Assembly (NCBI RefSeq): GCF_026151205.1
Contig: NC_087073.1
Span: 4,857,001-4,921,000 of the forward strand
Reading direction: 5' to 3'
Origin: Bolinopsis microptera
Taxonomy: Eukaryota; Ctenophora; Tentaculata; Lobata; Bolinopsidae
Length of the DNA stretch: 64,000 nt
Part shown: positions 45,453 to 57,400 of the stretch, one piece after another
Layout of the letters: each line of letters opens with the position of its first letter
Position numbering within the stretch: position 1 is the stretch's first letter
Position numbers and translations under genes: made by a program
The notes under the pieces: generated by a model
What the model was told of the DNA's origin: nothing
The model's input: only the letters and a program-made list of their open reading frames with translations
Databases searched by the model: none

Positions 45453-45734
45453 CAGTGCTGGCGAGTATTTTATGCAAATTTCTTAAAAATCTCAACATAA
45501 CTATTTTTTATTCCTGTCATCTTTGACATCAAATTAGAATGTTTTGAACTAAAAATAAATCTGCTGAACGACTTCCGATGAGTCTTAATGCCTGAAAAAC
45601 TCCTGCCGGAGGCTTGTAATGTGTACCAAAGGGGGTATAATAGTAAAGGGGGTATAATAGTAAAGGGGGTATAATAGTAAATGGGGTACATAGTATACCC
45701 ACAATAAATGCAACGGTCGTGCTTGCCAGCACTG
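45453..45734. mobile_element. Possible hAT-like MITE containing a 17-bp tandem repeat
   Basis: CAGTGCTGGCGAG at the left and CTTGCCAGCACTG at the right are inverted repeats. Flanking octamers match at only five of eight bases, so the target duplication is doubtful. Inside, AGGGGGTATAATAGTAA occurs about three times at 45628-45680. Confidence 0.45.
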
Positions 45735-45925
45735 TGATATCACGTGATCGAGACAGTTTTTCGCCAATATCTCGTCAGGGGAGCATTTTAAATTTAACCC
45801 TATGTCATGGGGGTTGATTCGGAATCAGCGTTCGAAAATACATCGATTGAAGTTGGTTTTAACGGTCGGGGCCCTTTTAGAACAATCTCGAAGATCGACT
45901 GTAGAGTGATTTAGCACGCTCGTTG
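45735..45925. repeat. Partial copy (3' part) of the CACGTGAC repeat family
   Basis: From ATCACGTGATCGAGACAG to GAGTGATTTAGCACGCTCG. Collinear with 47430-47605 and with the right part of 53961-54383. Confidence 0.65.
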
Positions 45926-45934
45926 TTAGAGCTA

Positions 45935-46990
45935 CCTCTGTTTATCTATAACTGTAATACACTTTCAGAGCCACCCTAATATAACGCCATAACGGTTAAA
46001 GCGTTATCATCATCAAGCAGGGAAACGCGCTTGATATGTTGTATAAATGCTTTTCATACAAAGTTACAACGAATTCTTCATGTAGTGCATCCTGGGTTTA
46101 TGATCATCAGAGCGATCATATCATTATCATTGATTACGTTGATGTAACACTAGCAGCGACTACGCTCATTTCAAACAGTTTATATTGGTCTCGACTTTCG
46201 ATGATGTTAAGTACCTTTATGCTTTAATTGTTAATGTTTGATTTCGTAAAATCGATATTTAACGCTAGCAGTAGCTGCTTTCATCTAGCAAAGTACTAGT
46301 AGTAGTAGTATTATTATGGTATTATATGGTATGGTATGGTATGGTTGATGGTATGATTTAGCATACTTTGTTGGTTTATAAGTTTAACTGACTGACCCAC
46401 GGGTGAAAGCATACTTATTACTTAGTCTTACTCCTACTCCTAGCTTGCTAGTCTATTGCTCGTTTCTCTCAGGAAGCTTGAAAAGAGCGACACGCACAGG
46501 GATTGGCGAGCCAGGTAAAAGCACTCCCAACTCCCAGGATTTAACTTGGTATCATTTACAATTATAAGTAAAAAGTATAGCTCGTTTGGTTTAATGTTTG
46601 AGGTGAGGATGTTCATATGTAAATGTTCATTCCCAATATTTGATATAAATATTATAATGTTTCCCAATTAATTAGTCAAACCATATTTTTTAAACTGGCG
46701 GGGAGATGTCACAAAACTTCGAATTACGGCGATTAACAAACCATGCGCAGCCGAAATCTATCAAAATCGTAAATCATGTGTCAGAAAAAAATGCGTCACC
46801 TCTCCACCAGTCTCAAATCTGAGATTATGTGTATATCACGCTTTGTTTGCGAGATCAGTCACTGTCAGAGATTTCCCAACTTTGTACCGTGTTTCTTTTA
46901 TCACGCCAGCCGGGACAAAAATTTTTTTCACTGTGCACATGAATCAAGCCTTGACACTTGATTCATGGTTGTTTTTTGTTCAATTAGTTA
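45935..46990 (+). repeat. Long dispersed repeat, copy 1
   Basis: Three blocks occur in the same order and orientation here and at 62985-63920: CTGTTTATCTATAACTGTAA with AAAGCGTTATCATCATCAAG; AACTCCCAGGA with a GAGGATG stretch; and CGAAATCTATCAAAATCGTA with AGTCTCAAATCTGAGA. Arbitrary orientation. No coding signal; the small frames across it are not conserved between copies. A GGTAT microsatellite lies at about 46318-46345. Confidence 0.65.
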
Positions 46991-47218
46991 TTGCTTTTAA
47001 AATATATATGTATTAGCATTAGGATGCCGATGACAGATTTAGTGTAAATAATCTGCGTTGTACATCATACATGCAGGGAGACCGCGTCATTGATTATCAT
47101 ATAAAGCTAAGGGGTTCACTTTTTGTCGTGCTTAAATCTGTTCTGACGTTTTGCAGGTGATATCCGTACAATATTCATTTGAAGCATAACATCGTCGATG
47201 AGTTGTGAAGCAACTCGG

Positions 47219-47605
47219 ATGATGATTAATCATGTCACTCTACACTCCACTATCAGTTTCAGTTTCAGTGACAGTATCACGTGACTTTTATTTTACACTC
47301 TTTTTAGATGACCTTCATGGACTATTAAAAACAATAACCCTCTAATCTGACCCAAACCTAACCCAATCCCTAAGTACTGAAGCAAATATGCTACAAATTC
47401 CTTGTATTATGGTCATGTCACGTGATCGCAACAGTTATCACTGATAACTGAACAGGGTACAGGGGAGCATTTTAATCAACCCTAATGTCATGTGGGGTGA
47501 TTGGGAATCAGCGTTCAAAAATACGTCGATTCAAGTTGGTTTTAAACTGGGGCCCTTCTAGAAAAGTCTCGAAGTTCAAGTGTCAAGTGATTTAGCACGC
47601 TCGAC
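47219..47605. repeat. Near-complete copy of the GATGATTAATCAC/CACGTGAC repeat family
   Basis: Starts GGATGATGATTAATCATG, contains two CACGTGA motifs and decayed AACCC repeats, and ends GTGATTTAGCACGCTCG. The two ends are weak inverted repeats. Compare the copy at 53961-54383, where the limits are set by a target duplication. Confidence 0.65.
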
Positions 47606-48401
47606 ACATTATACGGCGATAAGCCTCTAAAATCTCTTCAAAATATTATGACCCCAGGCAAAGTAGTGCACTAGTGAAGTCAATCCCGACATCGGGATTC
47701 CAGAATCCCAGGATTTCCTGGAGATTGTACATGTGGACTACTGAGCTGTGGTGTACTGTATTATCAATTCAAGGTATTCAAATTTCAATGATAAAAAGGA
47801 AACAAACTCATTTTTACCGATAAAATTTATAACTATAACTCCACATACAATCAAAATCAGTCCAGCGTTACCCTCAATAAAAACAACGCATAAATTAGAT
47901 AAAAAGAAGGGATTACTTGAGATGAGTTTCACAATGATAGGAATGAAACCCAGGGATATCGAGAGGTGAATTCCTGGGTTTTGTTTCCCAAAGAAGAGTG
48001 TAAACGTCAAAAGGTGCATGATTCGCCCTTCACGACATTTAAATACTTCTTTCTCATCTTACTTCGTAATAAAAGCCAGACTATTCAAATTATATGTAGC
48101 GCAGAAAATTACATTAACTTAGAAAATACTATTCTACAAATACTGTACATTGTTCACGATCGGAGAACGATCTTTTACAAATATGGAAAACAGAAAACTT
48201 GAGAATATGCTAACACCAATTTCTGAAAGTCAATGAGCTATGGAAATATGTCTGTACTGAAAGTGAAATACCGAGTTGGGTTGAGAACCCGAGTGAAATG
48301 TCTGTGTTGTAAATGTAACAATCGCCAAGACTCAAGGTGAAACACTCAGTGTTTCTCCTAGTAGTCATAGTAACTAATAGTAACCACTAGTAACCAGAAA
48401 C

Positions 48402-51400
48402 TCAGTGTTTCTCCGATACTCCCTTCAGGTAAAACACCCAGTGTATTGTTTGTCCGGACGTGCTCTTTGGATTTGTTATAATTAGCTTCCCTGTCTGAAC
48501 TGGTAACGCTTGACCACTGAAATAGTGAACTTTATGAGTTATGAGTATTTTGTAAGTTATATTCACATTAGCATGGAGATCGACAGTTCAACTCGGTTGA
48601 TATTTTGAGATTGACTACATACATGATTACATATCTTTAAGCATCTTAATGCCTTAAAAGGTGAAGTAATCCTACGATTAAAATTTGAACTTCCACTTTC
48701 AAGATCGAGCATAACGAAGAAATTGCCAGGTAGTATAATTCAATTTCACATATATTTAAGAAAAAGGTTAGATTGTTGTCATGGAAAATAGAGTTATTTA
48801 TACTAGCGGTATCATACTCGCGCTACGGACTATAAGTCCTGCTTTGAAAATGAAAGTTCGTTTTGAGACAATTAAAAAAAAGGAAAATTCAAACCACGCA
48901 CTCCTGATAGTTATAGACTAAAGAGTGGTTCAAGCCCCGGCTTGCCAGACGGAGCTTGACCACACTATTTCGCGCACTCCATACAGTTAGAATGCAGAAC
49001 CACACACACATATACGGCGATTTCACAGTGAATTATAACAGTGTATAAGGAGTAACATTACATAACCATAAATTTGGATAAATAAAACAGTGCACCCCAG
49101 GAAGCAATAAAAGCAGCATAATGATTTCCTCTGCTAAGCCGGTGTCACAAAGTGACAAATTACTGCTACATAGCTAGTTATCCTTTAGGAATTTCTTAGC
49201 AAGTTCAACTTCCATCATCAAGAGAACAAAAATGAACACTGGACAGTCGAGTCGTCGCCACCATTTGCTTCTAGACAATTAAGCAATTTGGTAATCTGTC
49301 GATGGCATAACTTGACGCACATATAAACTTGAAGGTAACTTAACTAACTAACGAAGCGAGGCTAAGGCACAGTGGTTCTTAACCCTGTAATTGTTGAGTT
49401 GTCTTAAGCTGTAGTGTATGAGTTTACGTGAGAGAGTAGTGCAATGAGTTTAACGAGCTGGTTATTGTAAATGGTACTTTCTCGGGGCGACAAAATTATT
49501 AATTTAAGATCAAGTACTAACTTTATGGCGCAAATTTCGGAGAATTCAACGCAAATTTGTCCATAAAATTAATAATGAATCAGACTTGAGACAGTTTGGC
49601 AAGATCAGAATGTAGGGGTGGGGGCATATAATGCGTGGTACATTTCCGACAGCAATTTGGGTGTGATCGGTAAATTGTACTTTTAAATTTGAAGAGATAT
49701 GGTGCCGAGTTCAGGACGAGACCGAACCGTATAAAAAGCATATATTCTAGGCAGACTTCACAAACCTTCCCAACCAATTGGAACATTGCAAAATATGGGA
49801 TCATTGACATTCGACCAAAGGGGAGGGGGTTTCGAAAAGATTTGTTATTTCTATACAATGAAGTGAATGACTTTGTATCCATACGTTGGCCTTTATAGCT
49901 CAGTCACTGAGTGCCCAATTAAAATAATTCTTTCTGGTATGACTTAGTACCACCACTGGTTCGAGGAATTTGTCAACTCGGAAAATATTCGTGTTCATTT
50001 TTTCAAATGAAGGTTCATTTTCGCATTTATTTGATAGTTTGGATAGTCGGATCGAGCTAAATTTTATTGAATTGTGTTTGGCCATTCGAATTACGTGTGT
50101 CCTGATAAAATTAGAGTAGTAGCTTCTCAGATGACCGAGATACGAAGCATACCTAACGAGTTTATTCATTACGTGTGATCAGGTGATTGGCTTACCTAAT
50201 CACGTGATAAGGTGACCCCGTTAACCACCCCATTAAACATTATGGGAATCGTTAAGGCTGCCCAATTAAGGTGTCGTGTCACGGTGTCACATAATCACCC
50301 AGTCAATTTTGATAACGAGGTACACAAAATGCTTGATAATTTCGTCATTCCTAATCCGTTTCACATCATTTATTCAGATCAGATGCAACATTTAATAATC
50401 TACCGTCTCTAAAAGAATTACGAGGATCTAGTCACAACCGCGACCGCTTTTTATTGTGTAGAAGTTCAGCAATGACATATATATATATATACATATTGCC
50501 ATTTTACTGACACCACGACATCAATTTTAACGCGACTTTCCGCAAAAACCGTGAGAGATATTTATTAAAACTTTTTTTGGCTGTGTCGAATTCTTTTAGA
50601 GTCTTTTAACTTTTTAAATAGTATGAAGAAATAAAAATTGGGCGAGAAATAAATAATTAGGTTCCGGAAATTGGACCACCGGTGTTTTAAAAATCACAAA
50701 ATAAACAAATGTCGTTGTGTCTTGACACCACTTTAGAATTAGAAGGGGTTCCTGCTAGTATATGTAATGGCTGCACTCTGCAGCCCCACTGCGATCGATT
50801 TTTTTGAGTATATTCAAAAAAGCTAAAACATAAAATTTTAAAATATAGCATGATTTTAAATTATATTTTACTGGACGTTCGATTTAACTTTCCTCCCATA
50901 GGTCCGATTAAATGAGGTTACGTTGTATTATGTTATTCTATCTGATAGTTGATACCTTATATGATCATTTAACACGTATATAATAGCCATTTAAAATTAA
51001 GTTTAAAATCCAATTTTGAACTCAATTTTAATATAATTGTTGTTATTACTCACGTTCTACTCCATTAAATTGAAGGAAATATCATATCCTCATCCCGTAC
51101 CAAGAGAAAGATGGCGTTTCTCGTGTCTTATATATTTATTAAAATTATGAAATACGATTTATCATAAATAACAGAGGGATCACCTCATGAAATTTAAGAT
51201 CAATAATAAAATACTGACCCAGCTGTAAGGTGGAATTTATTATTTTTGACACGCCGGGGAACTAACTAACGCTCATTTGACACTCAATATTAATAGGATG
51301 GCAGAAATAAATTATAAACTATAATGAACTACAGTATAGTTCATGATTGATCTGCATGAACGTCGAAATTTTGTTTGATTTTTAATATGTTGGTTATATG

Positions 51401-54400
51401 TCCCACGGGTAGCTATATTTATCAGATTTAATTATTTTTCAATATTAAACTTATAGCAAACATTAACCAATAGCCATTAACCAGCGTACCAAAAGCTGGT
51501 CCCTAAACAAGCAAACATTAATAAAAGGCTTGCTGACCCGTATTTCGTGGACTATGATATTAATCTTAATAATATAATTATATGATTGGATTTGCTTTTT
51601 CAACCGACCTTTCGACCGGTGCCCGGTAAAGGTACACATTGGAAATAATATCAGATGTGACTAACTCACTAAGTCTATCAATCCCAAATGACCTCATAGG
51701 AAGTTCAGTAACCATCTAGCGCACCCTTTCCATACCATAACTTCCTATGAGGTCATTTGGGATGGCAGTTTTGGTGTATACCCCCTTAAAGCCTGTTTTA
51801 ACTGCTGCTATTACATAATTCCTTATAAAAAGAATCTCATGGTTCTCTAAGCAGTCTTTCAAAAATAGAAACACACCACTTGTAAATCACATTTCTAGTC
51901 GCGGAAGTAGATTCGATTAAAAGATTATACGGTCAAAACTTGTCAAAGTTTTCTAAGAATTGCTTCTGTATGAGGGGCAGTACTAACGGTATTTAAAGCG
52001 TTACCATGTTCTGATGTTCTACGAACAGCTTTGCTCGAACTAGAACTAGAACTTTAGCGGAATATTTGAACGGGATTTAAAATTGAATTTAGTTGTGCAA
52101 GGTGCAATTGCCTTGAATGGAGTTGTTGCACTATCTGTTTAACTTGAAATAAACATGAACAACAGGCAGAGTAATCTTCTGCGATCTTAGATGCCAGAAT
52201 CATTTTACGAAACTACAGTATTTGTGACCTTTGTGTGACCAATCAAGATCCACAAAAACAACTAACCTCGGACTGCCATTGTACGTGACCATAATGTTAA
52301 TGGTCTTCTTCGCTCTGATCAGCTCGGACTGCTTCACGGAGAACAGTGAGTTGTCCACGGATAGGAGGAACGTAGTAGGGGTGGGGAACACGTTCTTGAA
52401 CTGTACTGGGATACTCTGTCCAGCTCTAATGGTGAAGGGGCCTTGTGGTTTGGGTTGGTGACAGTGACCGATCAGTGGGAAAATGTACTCACCACCTCCG
52501 CCTGACAAAATAATTATATTAGTACATTTGTCAGGATTTCCTCGTTCAAATGCGATCTTTTAAATTGTCAATTTTAATTGCACAACCACTTTTCACAGTA
52601 AAGGGTCATTCACATATCATTATTAATTAAGGGGGCAGGGGGGTCTTTATGAAAATTCCCTCGAAATTGACTTTATAGTTGTTTCTGATAGAGGGGAGTG
52701 ATATCTATCAGCTGTTTTTGGTCCCATAGAAAAATATTGTTCCTAGCCAAAAATATTGCCGGTCAAAGGTCAGCGCTTATGTGTAATTCGATTTTCAGGG
52801 CGCGCGATTGAAAATCGCTCGCGCAATACAAGCCGGTCAAAGGTCAGCGTTCGTGTGTAATTGTATTGCGCGAGCGATTTTCAATCGCGCCCTGAAAATC
52901 GAGTCTAAAATTCTATCTTCTCCTACATTTTTTGAGCAATCACCTCGAAACTTTCAGGATATGTTCTAAGGACCATTTAGAAGATTCTCAGAATTTTAAG
53001 ATAGGCCTTAGAAAATTGTTCATTCGATTTTGAAAATCTTGGACCTGGAAAAATCGTCCAAAAACGAGGTCCAAGATTTTCAAAATGGAATAAAAAAATT
53101 TCTAAGGCCTATCTTAAAATTCTGATCGAATGGAATCTTCTAAATGGTCCTTAGAACATATCCTGAAAGTTTCGAGGTGATTGCTCAACAAATGTAGGAG
53201 AAGATAGAATTTTAGACTCGATTTTCAGGGCGCGTGATTGAAAATCGCTCGCGCAATACAATTACACATGAACGCTGACCTTTGACCGACAATAAATTCG
53301 GCTAGGAACAATATTTTTCCATGGGATCAAAAGCAGCAGATAGATATCACTCCCCTCTATCAGAAACAACTATAAAATCAATTTCGAGAGACATTTCATA
53401 AAGACCCCCCCTGCCCCCTTAAACGAATGGCTCACCTAATACTAATTTCGGTTCTTTTGCGATAGTCAAAACGCGACAACTAGCGCTGGATGGCGACAAC
53501 TAGCGCTATCCAGCGCTAGTTGTCGCCATCCAGCGCTAGTTGTCGCCATCCAGCGCTGGATAACGCTGGCCAGCCCAAATTATATATGTTCGATAATTGT
53601 CGCTATCCAGCGTTAGTTGTCGCCATCCAGCGCTAGTTGTCGCCATCCAGCGCTAGTTGTCGCTATCCAGCGCTATTTGTCGCTGGCTATGCGACACTGT
53701 CGCACGCGATAGTTTGCGATGGCCAGCGCAACTGGCCATCGCAGAAAACAGTTCGATAACTAGCGCTGGATAGCGACAACTAGCGCTGGATAGCGACAAC
53801 TAGCGCTGGCCAGCGCTAAGCGATAGCCAGCGCTGGCCATCGATATCCAGCGCAAAATTTTTGCGCTATTACCCGTCAGCTAGCGCTGGCCAGCGCTAGC
53901 CAGCGCTAGCCAGCGCTAGCCAGCGCAATGTATCAAAATCATAGACTTGCGATATTACTCGGATGATGATTAATCACTTTACACTCGACTGTCACGTGAC
54001 TTTTTTAACCCATTCTCTGACTCTAGCTGGTTCTGAACGACTTTTCGAAACCCTAACCCTCTAATCTGATCTCAACCCTAACCCTAACCCAATCCTTAAC
54101 AAAAACATATGCTGAAACCCTAACCCTAACGAGAAATTATTAATTATATAAATACATCGATTGAAGTTGGTTACTCTCTCTCTCTCTCTGTTCTGGTCAA
54201 CGGTTTCTGGCCTCTTACGATAAAGATGGAGGCCTTCTCGCCGTGCCCACAGAATGCAACTCCTGCTAGCTGCATTCCAGGACTAATGAAGTTGGTTACA
54301 CGTTTACAACCATCTGCATCGGGGGCCCTTTTAGAACAATCTCGAAGATCGACTGTAGAGTGATTTAGCACGCTCGATATTAGTATTACTCGTCAGCCAG

Positions 54401-57400
54401 CGCTGGCCAGCGCAATATAGTTGCGATATTACTCGTCAGCTAGCGCTGGTTAGCGCTGGTTAGCGCTGGTTAGCGCTGGCTAGCGCTGGTTAGCGCTGGC
54501 TAGCGCTGGTTAGCGCTGGCTAGCGCTGGTTAGCGCTGGCCAGCGCTAGCTGACGGGTAATAGCGCAAAAATTTTGCACTGGATATCGATGGCCAGCGCT
54601 GGCCAGCGCTAGTTGTCGCTATCCAGCGCTAGTTGTCGCTATCCAGCGCTAGTTATCGAACTGTTTTCTGCGATGGCCAGTTGCGCTGGCCATCGCAAAC
54701 TATCGCCTGCGACAGTGTCGCATAGCCAGCGACAAATAGCGCTGGATAGCGACAACTAGCGCTGGATGGCGACAACTAGCGCTGGATGGCGACAACTAGC
54801 GCTGGATAGCGACAATTATCGAACATATATATTTTGCGCTGGCCAGCGTTATCCAGCGCTGGATAGCGACAACTAGCGCTGGATGGCGACAACTAGCGCT
54901 GGATAGCGCTAGTTGTCGCCATCCAGCGCTAGTTGTCGCGTTTTGACTATCGCAAAAGAACCCTAATTTCTAATATGTGCGATTCGTAATGTAATGTGTT
55001 ATTACATGTGATTGTATTTGTATTAAACTTTTACTCGTGAAATAAATTGCAAATTACTGTTCGAACGTTCTTGGTTTTGCCGTGACGCGGTTTTGCTGTG
55101 ACGTGAAATTAACGGTAAGATGGCATGATGACACACAACTGCGTTGGCGTTAAATGGATGGTCATGAACCAGTGCACTAGTTATTTAACGCGTCAGTCCT
55201 CAAGACCTCTGTTTAGGAGGTTTAATATAAAATTAAAAGTCTTGTGGACTGTCGCGAACATCGAACTTAAGATATATAAAATAGTGGTTCATTATATGGT
55301 GGCCTGTTACTTTGCTATTAGTATTGCTCAAGGATATTCCATGCAGTGCGCTCTAAACTTTCTAATAATCTTGCGCGCAGAAGTTCTGATTTAATAAAAA
55401 GACGCTCTATCCATTAGTGCCGATTCAATAAATCCGTTATTCGACAATTTTACTTTTTGATTAGTTTGCAATTTCTACGGGGGTCATGTATTGCTTTATA
55501 AGTTAGTTATAGTAGGGGGACTGGAGGAACAATTTATTTGTTGGGAAATCATTTTTCTGGAAGGTCTTAGAGTTATAATTAAATAAGTACATTTATTTCT
55601 TATCTTGTCTCACTCTTATCTTGTCTCACTCTTATCTTGTCTCACTCCTATCTTGTCTCACTTTTATCTTGTCTCACTCTTATCTTGTCTCACTCTTATC
55701 TTGTCTCACTCTCATCTTGTCTCACTCTTATCTTGTCTCACTCCTATCTAGTCTCACTCCTATCTTGTCTCACTCTTATCTTGTCTCACTCTTATCTTGT
55801 CTCACTCTTATCTTTTCTCACTCTTATCTTGTCTCACTCTTATCTTGTCTCACTCTTATCTTGTTTCACTTTTATCTTGTCTCACTCCTATCTAGACTCA
55901 CTCTTATCTTGTCTCACTCTTATCTTGTCTCACTCTTATCTTGTCTCACTCTTATCTTGTCTCACTCTTATCTTGTCTCACTCTTATCTTGTCTCACTCT
56001 TATCTTGTCTCACTCTCATCTTGTCTCACTCTTATCTTGTCTCACTCCTATCTAGTCTCACTCCTATCTTGTCTCACTCTTATCTTGTCTCACTCTTATC
56101 TTGTCTCACTCTTATCTTTTCTCACTCTTATCTTGTCTCACTCTTATCTTGTCTCACTCTTATCTTGTTTCACTTTTATCTTGTCTCACTCCTATCTAGA
56201 CTCACTCCTATCTTGTCTCACTCTTATCTTGTCTCACTCTTATCTTGTCTCAATCTTATCTTGTCTCACTCTTATCTTGTCTCACTCTTATCTTGTCTCA
56301 CTCTTATCTTGTCTCACTCTTATCTTGTCTCACTCTTATCTTGTCTCACTCTCATCTTGTCTCACTCTTATCTTGTCTCACTCTCATCTTGTCTCACTCT
56401 TATCTTGTCTCACTCTTATCTTGTCTCACTCCTATCTTGTCTCACTCTTATCTTGTCTCACTCTTATCTTGTCTCACTCTTATCTTGTCTCACTTTTATC
56501 TTGTCTCACTCTTATCTTGTCTCACTCCTATCTTGTCTCACTCTTATCTTGTCTCACTCTCATGTTGTCTCACTCTTATCTTGTCTCACTCCTATCTAGT
56601 CTCACTCCTATCTAGTCTCACTCTTATCTTGTCTCACTCTTATCTTGTCTCACTTGTATCTTGTCTCACTCCTATCTTGTCTCACTCTTATCTTGTCTCA
56701 CTTTTATCTTGTCTCACTCCTATCTTGTCTCACTCCTATCTTGTCTCACTCTTATCTAACATTTTAGGTTGGACACCTGGTTTTAGGATCAACCTAAAAC
56801 TTATTTTTCATTCAAAAAACCCCTGGCTGTAGGGTTAGTACTAAATTTATTCGCTAAATATTTTGATCTATAAAAGTTCAACAAAAACACGGTCAATATA
56901 ATACCAACATAAAAAATAACCTGATGATACGATGAGGGTTCCCTTGGAGTCACCCAGTTGTGAGGGTTCGAAAGTAACCTCGATAGTGACCTCAGTGCCA
57001 CCCACTCCACCGCTTGTAGCGGGCTGCGTATTCTTCTCCACATGGAAATCATTGCTATCAGTCTTGCTTGTATAATCAACCTTAGTCTTGCTGTAGTTGA
57101 TGAGACGAGCTTGAAGCACCTGACTGTTTCCGAGTCCCGTTTTAAAGATCAGCGCTCGTTCTGGTCCCGCTGGAGTAGCTAGCAATTCAACCTGGCGTTT
57201 AATTTGTGTTAACATCTATTGCTTCTTATGTTATAAGACATTACGATTTATTTACTGTTACAACTACAAGTAGTATGAAGCGTGTTTCTAAATTAAATAG
57301 TTAAACCATCGTTACCATATATTTCCCAGCAATTTGTCTTTACTTCGTGCGTCATTAATTCCGGGGGATTTCATCTTATTGAATATGGCATAAATGCCAT

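Noticed and set aside
48920-48990. GGTTCAAGCCCCGG resembling a tRNA T-arm
   Set aside because: The stem and the rest of the cloverleaf are absent.
49580-50412. Cluster of small open frames on both strands as a possible gene
   Set aside because: Short, no conserved motif, no splice-linked neighbours, and inside the HYDIN last intron as set by exon phase.
54171-54371. 66-codon frame in the nested element
   Set aside because: Occurs only in this copy of the repeat; collinear copies at 45.8 and 47.4 kb do not keep it open.
55621-56832. Open frames of up to 320 codons with the repeat SHSYLVSLLSCLTLIL
   Set aside because: The 16-residue period is simply the 16-bp minisatellite read three times. 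All three plus-strand frames are open, and there is no start context or flanking gene structure.
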